64,000 bases of DNA, taken from positions 62,001-126,000 of the forward strand of contig NZ_LECT01000025.1 of NCBI RefSeq assembly GCF_001027925.1, given 5' to 3'. This stretch comes from Rhodopirellula islandica. Lineage in GTDB: Bacteria; Planctomycetota; Planctomycetia; Pirellulales; Pirellulaceae. Below, piece after piece: positions 16,234 to 26,050 of this stretch (the stretch's first letter is position 1; the number at the start of each line of letters is the position of its first letter). The notes beneath the pieces are model-generated. The model was given only the letters and a program-made list of their open reading frames with translations, had not been told where the DNA came from and made no database searches. Made by a program: the position numbers and the translations under genes.

Positions 16234-17463
16234 ATGAACAGTGACAACATGGAAACCTGGATCCTGCACGAATGCGATGACAAAGCGAATGCCCTTCAAA
16301 AGGGGATTCGAGACCTCGGATTGCAATGTCCACCCGAGCGATCGGTGGAACTCTGCCCAGAAAGCGATGCGACCGTTGACCCGTTCAGCGGTGAACGTCT
16401 TGTCTTCCTCGTTGTGAATCAAATTCAGACGGAACACTTCACGGTGCTGCATGCTTTGAAGCATGCCGGCGATTGCAAAGTCGTTGTAGTAGCGACGGAG
16501 GTGAATCCCGATTCGATCTTGGAGTTGTTTCGTGCCGGAGCGACCGATTTTGTTCGCTGGGGCGAATCCTTGATTGATGAGGTTGGCAAGGTCATTTCGC
16601 GATTGCGATCGGAAACGGTTCACAAGCGATGTGACGGCAAGATGCTGGCGGTCATCCCGACGGCGTCCATCAGCGATTCCAATCTTTTGTCCTGCAACTT
16701 GGCAGCCACCATTGCTGGTCAGTTGGGCGAATGTTCGCTGATTGATATGCGGGTCGGCGGGGGCGACTTGGCCGCGATGTTGAAGTTGGAACCGGAGCAC
16801 ACGCTGCGATCGCTTTTGAACCAAGATGATGGCGTGGATCAATCGATGGTGGAACAAGCCATGGCGTGTCATCCCTCCGGCATCAAGCTGTTGGCCAGCC
16901 CACCGATCTGCAGTCGGATGAGTGAGTTGAAGTCAGAGTGGTGCGAGACCATTCTCAACATGGTTTCGGCGGGCCACACCTGCTCGGTCGTGCATTTGGA
17001 CGATCCGATTCAAGCCGAAGACCTCGGAGTGTTGGAATCGTTTGACGCCATTGTGCTGGCCACTCGACTCGACATTGTTTCGTTGCTGAGGACGAAAGAG
17101 TACCTGCGGTTTCTAAAGTCGAAGCAGAAGTCCGACGCTTCGATTCATGTGATTGCGATGGGGACGGGACACGCCGGCGAGCTCCCGGTCAAGTCCGTTG
17201 AAAAGCTTTTGAAACTCAACGCAATTCACACGATTCCGGACGATCCCGTTGCGGTGACGATGTCGTTGAACATGGGCAACCCGATCGTCTTGGAGTCATC
17301 TTCGTCACCCATTGCAAAAGCGATCCGGGAGGCGACATGGACCATTCCGACGATTCGTGATTTGGTACGACCCGACAACCTGTGCCCGCCTCCGCGACCG
17401 AAGGGGTTGCTCAACAGCATTGGACTTTCCTTGGTGTCCGGGCTGATGCCGCAGACGCACTAG
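16234..17463 (+). CDS. cpaE: CpaE/TadZ-like pilus assembly protein with a degenerate P-loop
   Basis: 409 residues. A receiver-like N-terminal fold (about 1-125) precedes a ParA/MinD-like domain (about 135-360), the plan of CpaE/TadZ, which positions the Tad machine at the inner membrane. The deviant Walker A region, normally KGGxGKTT, reads IPTASISDSNLLSCNLA with no Lys, so ATP binding is doubtful. Other ParA features remain: SLIDMRVGGGDLAAMLKLEP, and DAIVLATRLDIVSLL in place of Walker B. It is followed by cpaF after 139 bases. The ATG at 16249 is a possible alternative start. Confidence 0.78.
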   Translation: MNSDNMETWILHECDDKANALQKGIRDLGLQCPPERSVELCPESDATVDPFSGERLVFLVVNQIQTEHFTVLHALKHAGDCKVVVVATEVNPDSILELFRAGATDFVRWGESLIDEVGKVISRLRSETVHKRCDGKMLAVIPTASISDSNLLSCNLAATIAGQLGECSLIDMRVGGGDLAAMLKLEPEHTLRSLLNQDDGVDQSMVEQAMACHPSGIKLLASPPICSRMSELKSEWCETILNMVSAGHTCSVVHLDDPIQAEDLGVLESFDAIVLATRLDIVSLLRTKEYLRFLKSKQKSDASIHVIAMGTGHAGELPVKSVEKLLKLNAIHTIPDDPVAVTMSLNMGNPIVLESSSSPIAKAIREATWTIPTIRDLVRPDNLCPPPRPKGLLNSIGLSLVSGLMPQTH

Positions 17464-17602
17464 ATCTGTCCGAGCCAGTCTGCGGAGAAGCGGTCCGTCT
17501 GCTTTCACTGGCTCGAACAAATCGGGTGCGCAGTCACTTTCCTTTCGCCGACCACCATTTCATTTCGTTGCGACGGACCGCTTCCAACTCCAAAGGAGAA
17601 CC

Positions 17603-18946
17603 ATGATGATTCGATCAGCAACGATTGATCCCGAAGCCCGTGAGAATCGGTTTCAACAATTGAAAGCCGAGATTCACGAAAAGCTAATCAGCGGGATCGA
17701 CATGGCCGTTTCACGGTCAGTCAAAGAAGACCGTCTGCGAGAAGAATTGCGGCGTGGTGCCGAGCATTTGTCTCGCATGCACTCCGATCTGCTATCGCAA
17801 GCGGAACGTCAGCGACTGATTGATGAATTGGTGGACGAAACGATGGGGTTGGGACCTCTGGAACCGTTGATGAGAGACCCCACGATCTCAGACATCCTGG
17901 TCAATGGACCGGATTGTGTTTACGTCGAACGAGGCGGCGTGTTGGAGCCAACGCCGATCAAGTTTCGCGACAACGATCACTTGGTCGACATTGTGCGGAA
18001 AATCGCGGGCCGCGTGGGACGAAGAATTGACGAGTCCAGCCCAATGGTGGACGCACGATTGTTGGACGGCAGTCGATTGAACGCGGTGATTCCACCGTTG
18101 GCGTTGGACGGTGCGTTGGTTTCGATTCGTCGATTTTCGGCCAAACCGATCACGGCCAAGTCGTTGATTGAATCGAACTCGGCCACGCCGCTGATGTTGG
18201 AGTTTCTAGCCGCCTGCGTTCAAGCCCGAATGAACATCTTGATCTCGGGAGGGACGGGCAGCGGCAAGACGACTCTCTTGAATTTGCTGTCAGCGTTTGT
18301 GCCCAAGGAAGAACGGATTGCCACGATCGAAGACGCGGCGGAATTGCGTCTGCAACAACCTCATGTTGCCCGGATGGAAACTCGCGCATCCAACTTGGAA
18401 GGCCGAGGGCAAGTGACGTCTCGGGATCTGTTGTGCAACGCACTTCGAATGCGACCCGATCGCATCATCATGGGTGAGTGCCGAGGTGCCGAGGCATTTG
18501 ACATGTTGCAAGCAATGAACACGGGACACGACGGTGGAATGTCGACCATCCACTCGAACGATGCTCGGGAAGCGATTCATCGATTGGAGATGTTGGTCAG
18601 CATGGCGGCGACGGATTTGCCCATGTGGTTCATCCATCGGCAAATCGCTTCGGCGATTCACATCGTTGTCCACGTCACGCGGATGCCGGGCGGTGAACGC
18701 AAAATCGTTCAGATATCAGAAGTCACCGGTGTGAACGGAGAAACGGTCAACATGCATGACTTGTTTGTCTATCGGCAGGCGGGAGTGGATGACGAAGGTC
18801 GGACCCAGGGGCGTTTTGAGGCGAAGGGGATCATTCCCCAATGCCTGGATCGCTTGGGACGCGCCGGTCGGAAATTTGCCCCGTCCAGTTTTCGGGAAAC
18901 GATCACTGCCGATGAACGAGTCAACGGTTTGCGGAGGTCACGATGA
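17603..18946 (+). CDS. cpaF: TadA/CpaF secretion ATPase
   Basis: 447 residues. The start follows AAAGGAGAACC; the second ATG, at 17606, is equally good. This is a type II/IV secretion ATPase: N-terminal domain MGLGPLEPLMRDPTISDILV (81-100), Walker A GGTGSGKT (216-223, Lys222), Asp box around IATIEDAAELRL, Walker B RPDRIIMGECRG, and a His box at GGMSTIHSN. All catalytic motifs are intact. It drives assembly of Tad (type IVc) pili with the TadB/TadC platform. Its stop overlaps the tadB start (ATGA). Confidence 0.95.
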   Translation: MMIRSATIDPEARENRFQQLKAEIHEKLISGIDMAVSRSVKEDRLREELRRGAEHLSRMHSDLLSQAERQRLIDELVDETMGLGPLEPLMRDPTISDILVNGPDCVYVERGGVLEPTPIKFRDNDHLVDIVRKIAGRVGRRIDESSPMVDARLLDGSRLNAVIPPLALDGALVSIRRFSAKPITAKSLIESNSATPLMLEFLAACVQARMNILISGGTGSGKTTLLNLLSAFVPKEERIATIEDAAELRLQQPHVARMETRASNLEGRGQVTSRDLLCNALRMRPDRIIMGECRGAEAFDMLQAMNTGHDGGMSTIHSNDAREAIHRLEMLVSMAATDLPMWFIHRQIASAIHIVVHVTRMPGGERKIVQISEVTGVNGETVNMHDLFVYRQAGVDDEGRTQGRFEAKGIIPQCLDRLGRAGRKFAPSSFRETITADERVNGLRRSR

Positions 18947-19887
18947 TCACTTGGTTGATATTCATTGGCATCTTCTTCATCGTCGCGATCATGGTCTTCG
19001 GGGCCAGCACGGTGTTGTATCAACAGGTGCTGCGATACCAATTTGGAATTCACGAGCGATTGGCAACACTCAGCCGTGAGTTGGATGAAACTGACTCGGC
19101 ATCGTTGTTCAAAGAGTGGTCGCAATCCGGTTCGAACAGCATGTTTCAGGGATTGTTCCGAGGCTCCTCGTTACCAACTCTGTTGAACCAAGCGGGGATT
19201 CCGTGGACCGTGAAGCGATGGTGGATCACCGTTTCGGTGCTGGCGTTGGTGAGTGCGATGTTGGGGGCGTACTGGGACATCCGTCTGGGAATCGCGACGG
19301 GATTGATTGGGATGATGTTGCCGTTCGTGTTTCTATTCGCCAAGCAAAACGCAAGGAACCAGCAACTCAGTCGGCAATTGCCGGAAGTCTTCCAGTTGAT
19401 CAGTCGCGCCGTTCGGTCGGGGCAGACAGTGACCTCGGCGTTGCAAATGATCGCCGAAGATTGTCCCTCACCCATTCGAGAAGAGTTCGCTCTTTGTTAC
19501 GAGCAGCAAGAACTGGGAATGTGGCGTGAGCTCGCGTTTCGAAAGCTTGCCGAGCGAAACCAGGTGATGGAGCTTCGGATCTTTGTTGTCGCTTTGTTGG
19601 TGCAGAATCGATCGGGAGGTGACTTGGTCGAGTTGCTCGACAACCTGTCCAAGATGGTGACCAAGCGTTTGCGACTGCGAGATCGGATCAAGGCGTTGAC
19701 GGCAGAAGGCCGGATGCAGGCCTTGGTTCTGATGGTGCTGCCATTTGTTGCTTTGGGAGCCATCGTTTTGTTTTCGCCTGAATACGCGGAAACGCTTTTG
19801 GAACGTCCTCGGTTGCTTGTTGCGACCGGTGTGTCGCAAGGCATTGGTGCGTTGTTGATCCGTCGAATCGTCCACTTTGAGTATTGA
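18943..19887 (+). CDS. tadB: TadB-like inner membrane platform protein
   Basis: 314 residues. An N-terminal transmembrane helix (about 2-22), a pair of helices at about 85-125, and two near the C-terminus flank a cytoplasmic GspF/T2SSF domain (about 145-260; QLISRAVRSGQTVTSALQMI and LLDNLSKMVTKRLRLRDRIK). This is TadB topology. It overlaps cpaF by four bases, which points to translational coupling. Confidence 0.9.
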   Translation: MITWLIFIGIFFIVAIMVFGASTVLYQQVLRYQFGIHERLATLSRELDETDSASLFKEWSQSGSNSMFQGLFRGSSLPTLLNQAGIPWTVKRWWITVSVLALVSAMLGAYWDIRLGIATGLIGMMLPFVFLFAKQNARNQQLSRQLPEVFQLISRAVRSGQTVTSALQMIAEDCPSPIREEFALCYEQQELGMWRELAFRKLAERNQVMELRIFVVALLVQNRSGGDLVELLDNLSKMVTKRLRLRDRIKALTAEGRMQALVLMVLPFVALGAIVLFSPEYAETLLERPRLLVATGVSQGIGALLIRRIVHFEY

Positions 19888-19889
19888 AT

Positions 19890-20825
19890 ATGTTTGGTTT
19901 TTTGATGGGGACGCAGTGGATTGCGATCGGTGGCATCTTTGCGACCGTGTCGGTTCTGATCTACCTGGCATTTTTGCTGTGGGATCCGTATTGGCGGATC
20001 GTGGATGGCCGTGTCGCCGAAATGGCTCGCGAGGATGAGTTGGAAGACGTCGGTCCCGGAGACTCATCGGACTTCGGAGCCTCCAAAGAAGCGGCCAAGA
20101 GTGGGGCGTCTTGGTTCAGTGGCCAAAACAGCCTGAACCTTGAGAGTCAGCTGATCAACGCAGGGATTCATCATCGCGGTATGCATCGCAAGCTGTCGGT
20201 GCTGCGTTGGTTGTTGCTGTTGGTGCCACCGCTCGTTCTGGGATCGCTTTGGTTCCGAGGGGACCTGCCGCTGAACTGGGCGGTGCTGGCGAGTTCGCTG
20301 TTCATGTTGCTGGCGTACTCCTTGCCAGTCATGTGGCTGAACCGAGCCGTCAAAAAGTATCACCAAATGCTACGAGCGGCGTTGCCCGATTTCCTGGACC
20401 TGATGGTGGTCTGCTTGGACGCTGGGTTGAGTCTTCAAGAGAGTGTTAAACAGGTGGGAGAAGAGTTGCGTTGGATTCATCCCGGGTTCACTCACGAAAT
20501 CGATTTGGTCCAACACGACATTGATCTTGGTTCACCGGTCGACAAAGCGATCCGTCGGTTCGCGGATCGATCGGGCTACGATGCACTTCGCACCCTGAGT
20601 TCTTTGATCCGTGAGGGCCAGCGTTTCGGGACGAACGTTTCTGAATCGTTGAGCGGGCACGCTGACATGTTGCGATTTCAACGTGAACAAGCCGCCGAAG
20701 AGAACGCACAGAAGGCGTCGGTGAAGATCATTTTGCCGACAATGCTGTTCATCTTTCCGGCGATCTTCATCGTGTTGGTCAGTCCGGCGGCATTCAAGAT
20801 CCAGGAGGCGTTTGCGGGGCAATGA
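19890..20825 (+). CDS. tadC: TadC-like inner membrane platform protein
   Basis: 311 residues from the ATG at 19890; a TTG at 19884 overlapping the tadB stop is the alternative start. It has the same GspF-type fold as TadB (LPDFLDLMVVCLDAGLSLQE, then EIDLVQHDIDLGSPVDKAIR), with a helix at the N-terminus (about 8-28), two near residues 110-150, and one at the end. It pairs with TadB as the pilus assembly platform. The next gene overlaps its stop. Confidence 0.9.
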   Translation: MFGFLMGTQWIAIGGIFATVSVLIYLAFLLWDPYWRIVDGRVAEMAREDELEDVGPGDSSDFGASKEAAKSGASWFSGQNSLNLESQLINAGIHHRGMHRKLSVLRWLLLLVPPLVLGSLWFRGDLPLNWAVLASSLFMLLAYSLPVMWLNRAVKKYHQMLRAALPDFLDLMVVCLDAGLSLQESVKQVGEELRWIHPGFTHEIDLVQHDIDLGSPVDKAIRRFADRSGYDALRTLSSLIREGQRFGTNVSESLSGHADMLRFQREQAAEENAQKASVKIILPTMLFIFPAIFIVLVSPAAFKIQEAFAGQ

Positions 20826-21286
20826 AAGTTCTGGAAATGAGGTGGATCCATCGCCGCAGGGGAAAAATCGGCGACGCACCAGGCCAACGTGCCGGCGCAA
20901 CCGCGACCGAATTTGCGATCGTGTTGCCGATGTTCTTGTTGCTCGTGTTCGCCTGTTGCGATTTCGCGAGAGTCATTCAGTTTCGGCAATTGGTCGCCAA
21001 CGCAGCTCGCGTCGGAGCGACGCGAGCTGCGTTGAATCGGTTCACCGAGGCAACCGAAGCCGATTGGCGAAGCGATGTGGTGGATGTGATGCGAGAAGAA
21101 CTGAGCAATCTTGCCTCGGTCGATCCGGCGGATTCCGTGATCGGCGTTTCTTTTCGTGAGCTACCCAGTGGCGTCCGGGTGGTGGAAACAGAAGTGACGG
21201 TGCCGTTTCGAACCGTGGTTCAGTGGCCGGCACTTCCCAAGGAAATCCAAGTTCATCACCACGCCGAATTTCACCAGTTTCGATAG
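20822..21286 (+). CDS. TadE-like pseudopilin 1
   Basis: 154 residues. A basic leader ends in a prepilin-type site RAG|ATATEFAIVLPMFLLL: the mature part would begin A-T-A-T-E-F, with Glu at +5 as a prepilin peptidase prefers. The hydrophobic helix is residues 28-47 approximately. The rest is a small extracytoplasmic domain (FRQLVANAARVGATRAAL, then beta strands). TadE-like minor pilins contribute to Tad pilus assembly. It overlaps tadC by four bases. Confidence 0.87.
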   Translation: MKVLEMRWIHRRRGKIGDAPGQRAGATATEFAIVLPMFLLLVFACCDFARVIQFRQLVANAARVGATRAALNRFTEATEADWRSDVVDVMREELSNLASVDPADSVIGVSFRELPSGVRVVETEVTVPFRTVVQWPALPKEIQVHHHAEFHQFR

Positions 21287-21295
21287 GGATGTGGC

Positions 21296-21772
21296 ATGAT
21301 TGTTTCAAAGCAACGACGGTCGATTCATGCGTTGGGAAACCGACGACGCGGAGCGAGCATGGTGGAAGCCGTGTTCACATTGCCGATCTTCTTGTGGGGA
21401 TTGTTTGCGATGCTCGATCTCGGCATTGCGGCGCTGCGAATGAATGCGTTGTCGGATGCGGCTCGTCGTGCTGGCCGGAGTGCGGTCATTCATGGATCGA
21501 TGGTTCCCGAACGCAGTGGAAGTTGGGGGCCAGCGGCTTACAGCGGTGCGGTCGTTGACGCGTCCGAAATGGTGGCCTCGTTGCAACACTCGATTCCAAC
21601 GATGGAACCGGAAGACGTCAGCGTGCAAATGACTTGGTTGGATGGCGACAATCGGCCAGGAGACCGAGTTCGAGTTCAGCTGGAATATCGACACACGTCG
21701 ATTGTTCCCGGCATTTTGCCATGGGGCCCGTTTGACTTGGAAGGCTCGTCGACCATGACGATTGTCAACTAG
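21296..21772 (+). CDS. TadE-like pseudopilin 2
   Basis: 158 residues, nine bases after the first TadE-like gene. It has the same plan: basic leader, cleavage site RRG|ASMVEAVFTLPIFLWG with Glu at +5, a single hydrophobic helix, and an extracytoplasmic domain with MNALSDAARRAGRSAVIHG. It is clearly related to its neighbour, but the two are diverged, so they are probably two subunits of one tip or priming complex (TadE/TadF-like). Confidence 0.86.
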   Translation: MIVSKQRRSIHALGNRRRGASMVEAVFTLPIFLWGLFAMLDLGIAALRMNALSDAARRAGRSAVIHGSMVPERSGSWGPAAYSGAVVDASEMVASLQHSIPTMEPEDVSVQMTWLDGDNRPGDRVRVQLEYRHTSIVPGILPWGPFDLEGSSTMTIVN

Positions 21773-21859
21773 GTCGACCGTGCTTTCGTTTTGAATCTCC
21801 CTTGTCGAAAGTCTTGCCGATTTTCGCTACCAGCCACTCCAACTTGACCAGGTCGTTCC

Positions 21860-23662
21860 ATGTGCCATTTGAAAGCTGCCAATCCTTGTGATCACGACGC
21901 TGTTTCATTCAACAAGTCGGCTGGGATGCGTTGCAAACGCGAGGGGAAGATCTTGGTGTCGTTGGCGATTCTGTTGCCAACTCTGTTTGCATTCACCGGT
22001 CTGGTCTTCGATGGCGGGTTGATCGCAACGGATCAGTGGGTGCAGCAGCACGCGACCGATTCGGCCGCCACCGCCGCCGCACTGAACCTGCTAGCGGGAC
22101 GGGCTGATCAGATGTCGGCCGTTGCCGCCGATGTGGTTGCGAATGGTCATGCACTTGGGGCGGCCAACGTGGTGGTTCATCGGCCGCCTTCGGAAGGTGC
22201 CTACCAAGGAGATTCAAACTACGTTGAGGTCGTCACCTCGGACACGTATGGTTCGCGATTCATCAACTTGTTCGGCGGTTTGCGAGAGCATCCGATGGTA
22301 ACGCGATCGGTTGCGGGAGTGGACTCGGTCAACCCCGGGGCCGCGATTGTGATTTTGGATCCCGACCCGGCACCCCTCTCGATCGCCGATTTGCCAACGT
22401 TGTTGCAGAACCTGGGGCGTCTCGAACTGCAAAGTTTGGCTGTCAATCAATTTGAATTGGGGCCGATCCTTTCGACGGTCCCGTTGCTGTCGGGCGTGGT
22501 CAATGGCCTGCTGCAGAACGAATTGCTGCAGGGCGTGATGGAGGCGACGGCGGAGATCCTCGACGAAGTTGTTTCCAATGCCTTGTCGCTGCATTTGCCA
22601 GCACTCACAGCAGGACTTGAGATTGAAGGGCTGGGATGCTTGGAGGTCGATGGATCCGTGCATGTCAACAACACTTGGGGAGGCGTCAACGAACGTGGCA
22701 AGTGCGTTGGGATTGATTTTGGTTACCCACACGGAATCGCCTGCATGCCGTTGTTGTCGACCACACGCTTGAAGGCCGAGCACATTCGGGTGGTTGGCGG
22801 AGTGGATCGCGAGTGGTGTTATTTGCCGTTCGAGACGGGTGAAAGTTCACCGCTGCAAGCCAATCGTTCCCCTGTGCCCAATCCACTGGAAGGTTTGCCG
22901 TCGCCGTTGTTGAGTGGTGGGGTGGGCGGCGTGTCAGCTCCGGACACGGACATTGTCAGCGTCACGTTGTCCGCGAGCGGCGCGGAGGTGGTGCTGGACG
23001 AAGTGTTAGGAGGATTGTCGTTCTTGTTGCAGCCTTTGTTCGACACGGTGCGGGATCCCATTGAACATGTCCTGTGCAACACAACCTTCTCGCCGGGCGT
23101 GTATCGATCGATGACCGTGATCGCTCCCACAGGTGGCGTCACGTTTGAACCCGGTGTGTATGTGATTTGTGGAAAGAACCCCGTCACGGAGATTTCGCTG
23201 TGCTTGCTAGGGCCGATCCAGGCAGAGGGCGTGATGTTCTACATCACCGATGCGGCCGCCTTCGATTCTGCGGGCAACTTTGTTGACGAGGCAAGTGGGG
23301 ACGGCGACCCGCCGGCTCACGGGACCACCGACATCGTGCCGAGCGTCGTGATCGCGCCTTTGTTGCCAGGCGGAAAGTTGACGGGCGTGAATCTGCCGGG
23401 CAGTCCGTTGGACGAAATGTTGATCTTTCAACATCCAACGGATCGGAGGCCTATCGTGATGGAGTGCCAGCAGCTGATCGGCAACAACGATCTGGCGGGC
23501 ACAATCTATGCGAAGTGGGGGCACGTCCTATTGGTTGGAGCCGCTGCGGAATACGACCTCAAGATTGCAGCGGGAACCGCTCGAGTGGTCACGCTGGGAA
23601 CCACCCGGCTGGCTCCGAAGAACTTGTTCTCAGCGGCCCAGGATGTCTTCTTGGTTGAGTGA
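21860..23662 (+). CDS. TadG-like protein with one N-terminal membrane anchor
   Basis: 600 residues. After a 30-residue basic leader comes a hydrophobic helix (ILVSLAILLPTLFAFTGLVF) and GGLIATDQWVQQHATDSAAT, the TadG/'putative Flp pilus-assembly TadE/G-like' opening. A long extracytoplasmic part follows, with alternating beta-rich segments and several Cys (CLEVDGSVHVNN, CNTTFSPGVYRSM, VYVICGKNPVTE). No von Willebrand A motif is evident. It ends the Tad block and converges on the toroid protein gene. Confidence 0.8.
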   Translation: MCHLKAANPCDHDAVSFNKSAGMRCKREGKILVSLAILLPTLFAFTGLVFDGGLIATDQWVQQHATDSAATAAALNLLAGRADQMSAVAADVVANGHALGAANVVVHRPPSEGAYQGDSNYVEVVTSDTYGSRFINLFGGLREHPMVTRSVAGVDSVNPGAAIVILDPDPAPLSIADLPTLLQNLGRLELQSLAVNQFELGPILSTVPLLSGVVNGLLQNELLQGVMEATAEILDEVVSNALSLHLPALTAGLEIEGLGCLEVDGSVHVNNTWGGVNERGKCVGIDFGYPHGIACMPLLSTTRLKAEHIRVVGGVDREWCYLPFETGESSPLQANRSPVPNPLEGLPSPLLSGGVGGVSAPDTDIVSVTLSASGAEVVLDEVLGGLSFLLQPLFDTVRDPIEHVLCNTTFSPGVYRSMTVIAPTGGVTFEPGVYVICGKNPVTEISLCLLGPIQAEGVMFYITDAAAFDSAGNFVDEASGDGDPPAHGTTDIVPSVVIAPLLPGGKLTGVNLPGSPLDEMLIFQHPTDRRPIVMECQQLIGNNDLAGTIYAKWGHVLLVGAAAEYDLKIAAGTARVVTLGTTRLAPKNLFSAAQDVFLVE

Positions 23663-23734
23663 TCCGGTGGGGCAGAAGCTCCAGTTGCAATCGTTTGGGC
23701 TGCGAATCATTGGAGGTGTCGATCGAGCCAAACA

Positions 23735-25633
23735 CTACTCGGGTCGGCGAGAGTGTCGGTAGTAGCTTTCCAGGCACAGCGTTGCCATCGAGGTGGTGTA
23801 AACGGTGCCGCCGTAGCCGCCCCACAGGGATTGATCGGACCAGGACCCGTCGGGCAACTGCGTGGAAAGCAGACGTTGCTTGAGAGCTGCATTCCAGGTT
23901 TCCCAGGCGTCGTCCTGCAGTTGGTGCAGCGCCATCGTGGCGTAGTACCAGTAGTAATAGTTGTCGGGGCCTTGGCCGGGCAAGTTGGCCAGCAAGACCG
24001 ATTCGGCTTCGCGGATCGTGGCGTCGGGAAGTTTTTGCCCGATCAACAAACGAGTTGCCAGGGCCTCCGCCGTCATCGTTGGAGATGTGGGTTCGCCCGG
24101 ACGATAGCAAGCTTGCCCGCCGGCATGACCACGTCGAACGGAATCCAAGAAGCGGGCGATGCCGTCGGACATGCGACGATTGAGAGGGGCGGCACCCGAA
24201 CGATCTGCCGAGTCGATCAGGAGGGCTTGCCATCCAAGTTGGCTGAGGTCGCCGGCGTCGCCACGGTTGTACCGCCATCCACCGGTGACAGGATGTTGCA
24301 TCGAACGGGTGTAGGCAACCGCGCGGCGAGCGGCTTCCATGGCGGAAGGATCGGCGGTCATGGCAGCGGTTTCGGCAAGAGACAGACCTGCCATCGCGTG
24401 GCTGTAGTGTGCCGCGTAGACGGATGCATTGCTGGCCAGGGATCCATCGGCGCGTTGCCGTGACAACAGGAATGCGAGGCCACGGTAAACCGTGTCGCGA
24501 TGCTCGCCTTCTTGATGGGTGTGGCCAGAGCCCAGCATGGACAGCAAGGCCAGCCCCGTGATCGCGGTCTCGGCATTGCGACCCGCGCCGCCGCGATGCA
24601 ATCCCAGGGGCGCACGCTCTTGACCGGCACCGGTTGTTTTGGGGTCCCAGGCTCCGTCGCTGCGTTGCTGCGATGCCAAGTACTTCAGTGCCGCTTCAAC
24701 AGCGGCCTCTGTGTCGGCGTCGCCACCATTTTGAATCAGGGCATGTGCTTTGGCCGCTCCGGATCGTGAGGCGAAGTCTTCATCGATCGTTCCGGCGGAA
24801 GGTTGCTTGGGCAGGGAGGTCGCTGGACGAACCGAGGCGATCTTGGCGATGGCATCGGTCTCGGTGGAGCGAATGGTGTTGGATTCGCCAGCCTCGGATG
24901 GCGGGGCAGCCATTTCTGGTGCAGATGGTTGAGTGGGTTCCTGATCGGGTTCCGCGATGGGATCTGCCAAGGCCGTTTGCAACCAATCGTCGATGTTGGC
25001 ATCGAGAACGTCGGCCGGGACGGTTTCACTTGACTCGGTCGGCGCGGGTTGCGTGGGGATCGCGGCGGAAGCAAGGACGGCGGGCATCGATGGCAACGGG
25101 ATCTCCGTGGGCGGCGGAGTGGGATCGGATTCCGGTTCGGAGGCGACCTCGTCAGCCGCGAGTGACTCGGACGATTCCGCTTCGATCTCGCGTTCCGGGA
25201 TCAATGGCTCGGGCAATTTGAGCGCTGCCAGCGGCGATGGTTCGGCGGGTGCTTCCGAGGAATCCTGCAGCGTTTCCAACATCTCGGGATCGAACATCGA
25301 CACGGCAATGTCAGCCGCACCAGCGTTGGCGTCGGAATCAGACGCCGGGCCGCCACCGGACCAAAACACAGACAGTTTGGGCACGTAGAGGATCAACACG
25401 CCGTGCAAGACAACGGACGAGATCAAACAAACGATCGCCGCACCCCGACCGCTGGCTTTGCGGCGGCGGAACAGAACGATCGTGATGATCAAGAAGGTCA
25501 CCGCGATAAGGGCGACCACCCGCACGATGTTGGGGTCGGCCCAGAGGGTTTCCAAGTTGTCCCACGAAGCGACCGGCGGCGCTTCGGATGCGTCGGCGAC
25601 CGGGATCATCGGTGTGGAGGAAACGGTTGGCAT
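23735..25633 (-). CDS. TonB-like anchor fused to a terpene-cyclase-like toroid
   Basis: 632 residues. Two membrane helices lie at about 36-55 and 64-85, joined by RRRKASGR, a positive loop that should be cytoplasmic, so the rest of the protein is periplasmic. The second helix carries SVVLHGVLILY: Ser73-x3-His77 matches the Ser16-x3-His20 motif of the TonB helix that contacts ExbB/ExbD. About 90-280 is Pro/Glu/Ala/Ser-rich and probably extended, like the TonB linker. About 285-632 is an alpha/alpha toroid with prenyltransferase/squalene-cyclase repeats (ALKYLASQQRSDGAWDP, GLAFLLSRQRADGSLASN, QLPDGSWSDQSLWGGYGG). I see no DxDD catalytic motif, so it is unlikely to be an enzyme of that type. It is the last gene of the operon, 18 bases after exbD. 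Confidence 0.82.
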   Translation of the reverse strand: MPTVSSTPMIPVADASEAPPVASWDNLETLWADPNIVRVVALIAVTFLIITIVLFRRRKASGRGAAIVCLISSVVLHGVLILYVPKLSVFWSGGGPASDSDANAGAADIAVSMFDPEMLETLQDSSEAPAEPSPLAALKLPEPLIPEREIEAESSESLAADEVASEPESDPTPPPTEIPLPSMPAVLASAAIPTQPAPTESSETVPADVLDANIDDWLQTALADPIAEPDQEPTQPSAPEMAAPPSEAGESNTIRSTETDAIAKIASVRPATSLPKQPSAGTIDEDFASRSGAAKAHALIQNGGDADTEAAVEAALKYLASQQRSDGAWDPKTTGAGQERAPLGLHRGGAGRNAETAITGLALLSMLGSGHTHQEGEHRDTVYRGLAFLLSRQRADGSLASNASVYAAHYSHAMAGLSLAETAAMTADPSAMEAARRAVAYTRSMQHPVTGGWRYNRGDAGDLSQLGWQALLIDSADRSGAAPLNRRMSDGIARFLDSVRRGHAGGQACYRPGEPTSPTMTAEALATRLLIGQKLPDATIREAESVLLANLPGQGPDNYYYWYYATMALHQLQDDAWETWNAALKQRLLSTQLPDGSWSDQSLWGGYGGTVYTTSMATLCLESYYRHSRRPE

Positions 25634-25651
25634 AAGCGGATCAAAAACGGG

Positions 25652-26050
25652 TTAGCGTCGTTCGCTGACGCCCATCTTTTGCACGCCGGCGAGTTCAATT
25701 TGACGCATGACTTTCACGACGTGGTGAAGCGAACTGTCGCTGTCGCCACGCACCGAAACTTGCAGGCCGGGATAGACCGAACGTTGTTGCTTCAAAGTTT
25801 CTGTCAATTGTTCGGACGACATCGGAGTGCCGTCCAACATTAGCGAACCGTCGTTGCGAACTTCGACAATCCGTTGATCGGGTGTGCGGGCCATCGACTG
25901 CATGTCGGCAGAAGCCACATTGACTTGCACGCCACTGTCGCTCGCGTCCATCTTGCTGCTGACCATGAAAAAGATCACCAGCAGGAACACCACATCGATC
26001 ATCGGTGTCAGGTTGATCGTGGCCTCTTCGGTTCCGCGATTGCGTTTCAT
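25652..26050 (-). CDS. exbD: ExbD/TolR-family protein
   Basis: 132 residues: a short cytoplasmic N-terminus, one transmembrane helix in INLTPMIDVVFLLVIFFMVS with the essential proton-carrying Asp (the D of P-M-I-D), and a periplasmic domain ending in a SLHHVVKVMRQIELAGV helix typical of ExbD/TolR. Its ATG overlaps the exbB stop (TGATG), so the two are surely translated together. It should form the proton channel with ExbB and power the toroid protein encoded next. Confidence 0.94.
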   Translation of the reverse strand: MKRNRGTEEATINLTPMIDVVFLLVIFFMVSSKMDASDSGVQVNVASADMQSMARTPDQRIVEVRNDGSLMLDGTPMSSEQLTETLKQQRSVYPGLQVSVRGDSDSSLHHVVKVMRQIELAGVQKMGVSERR

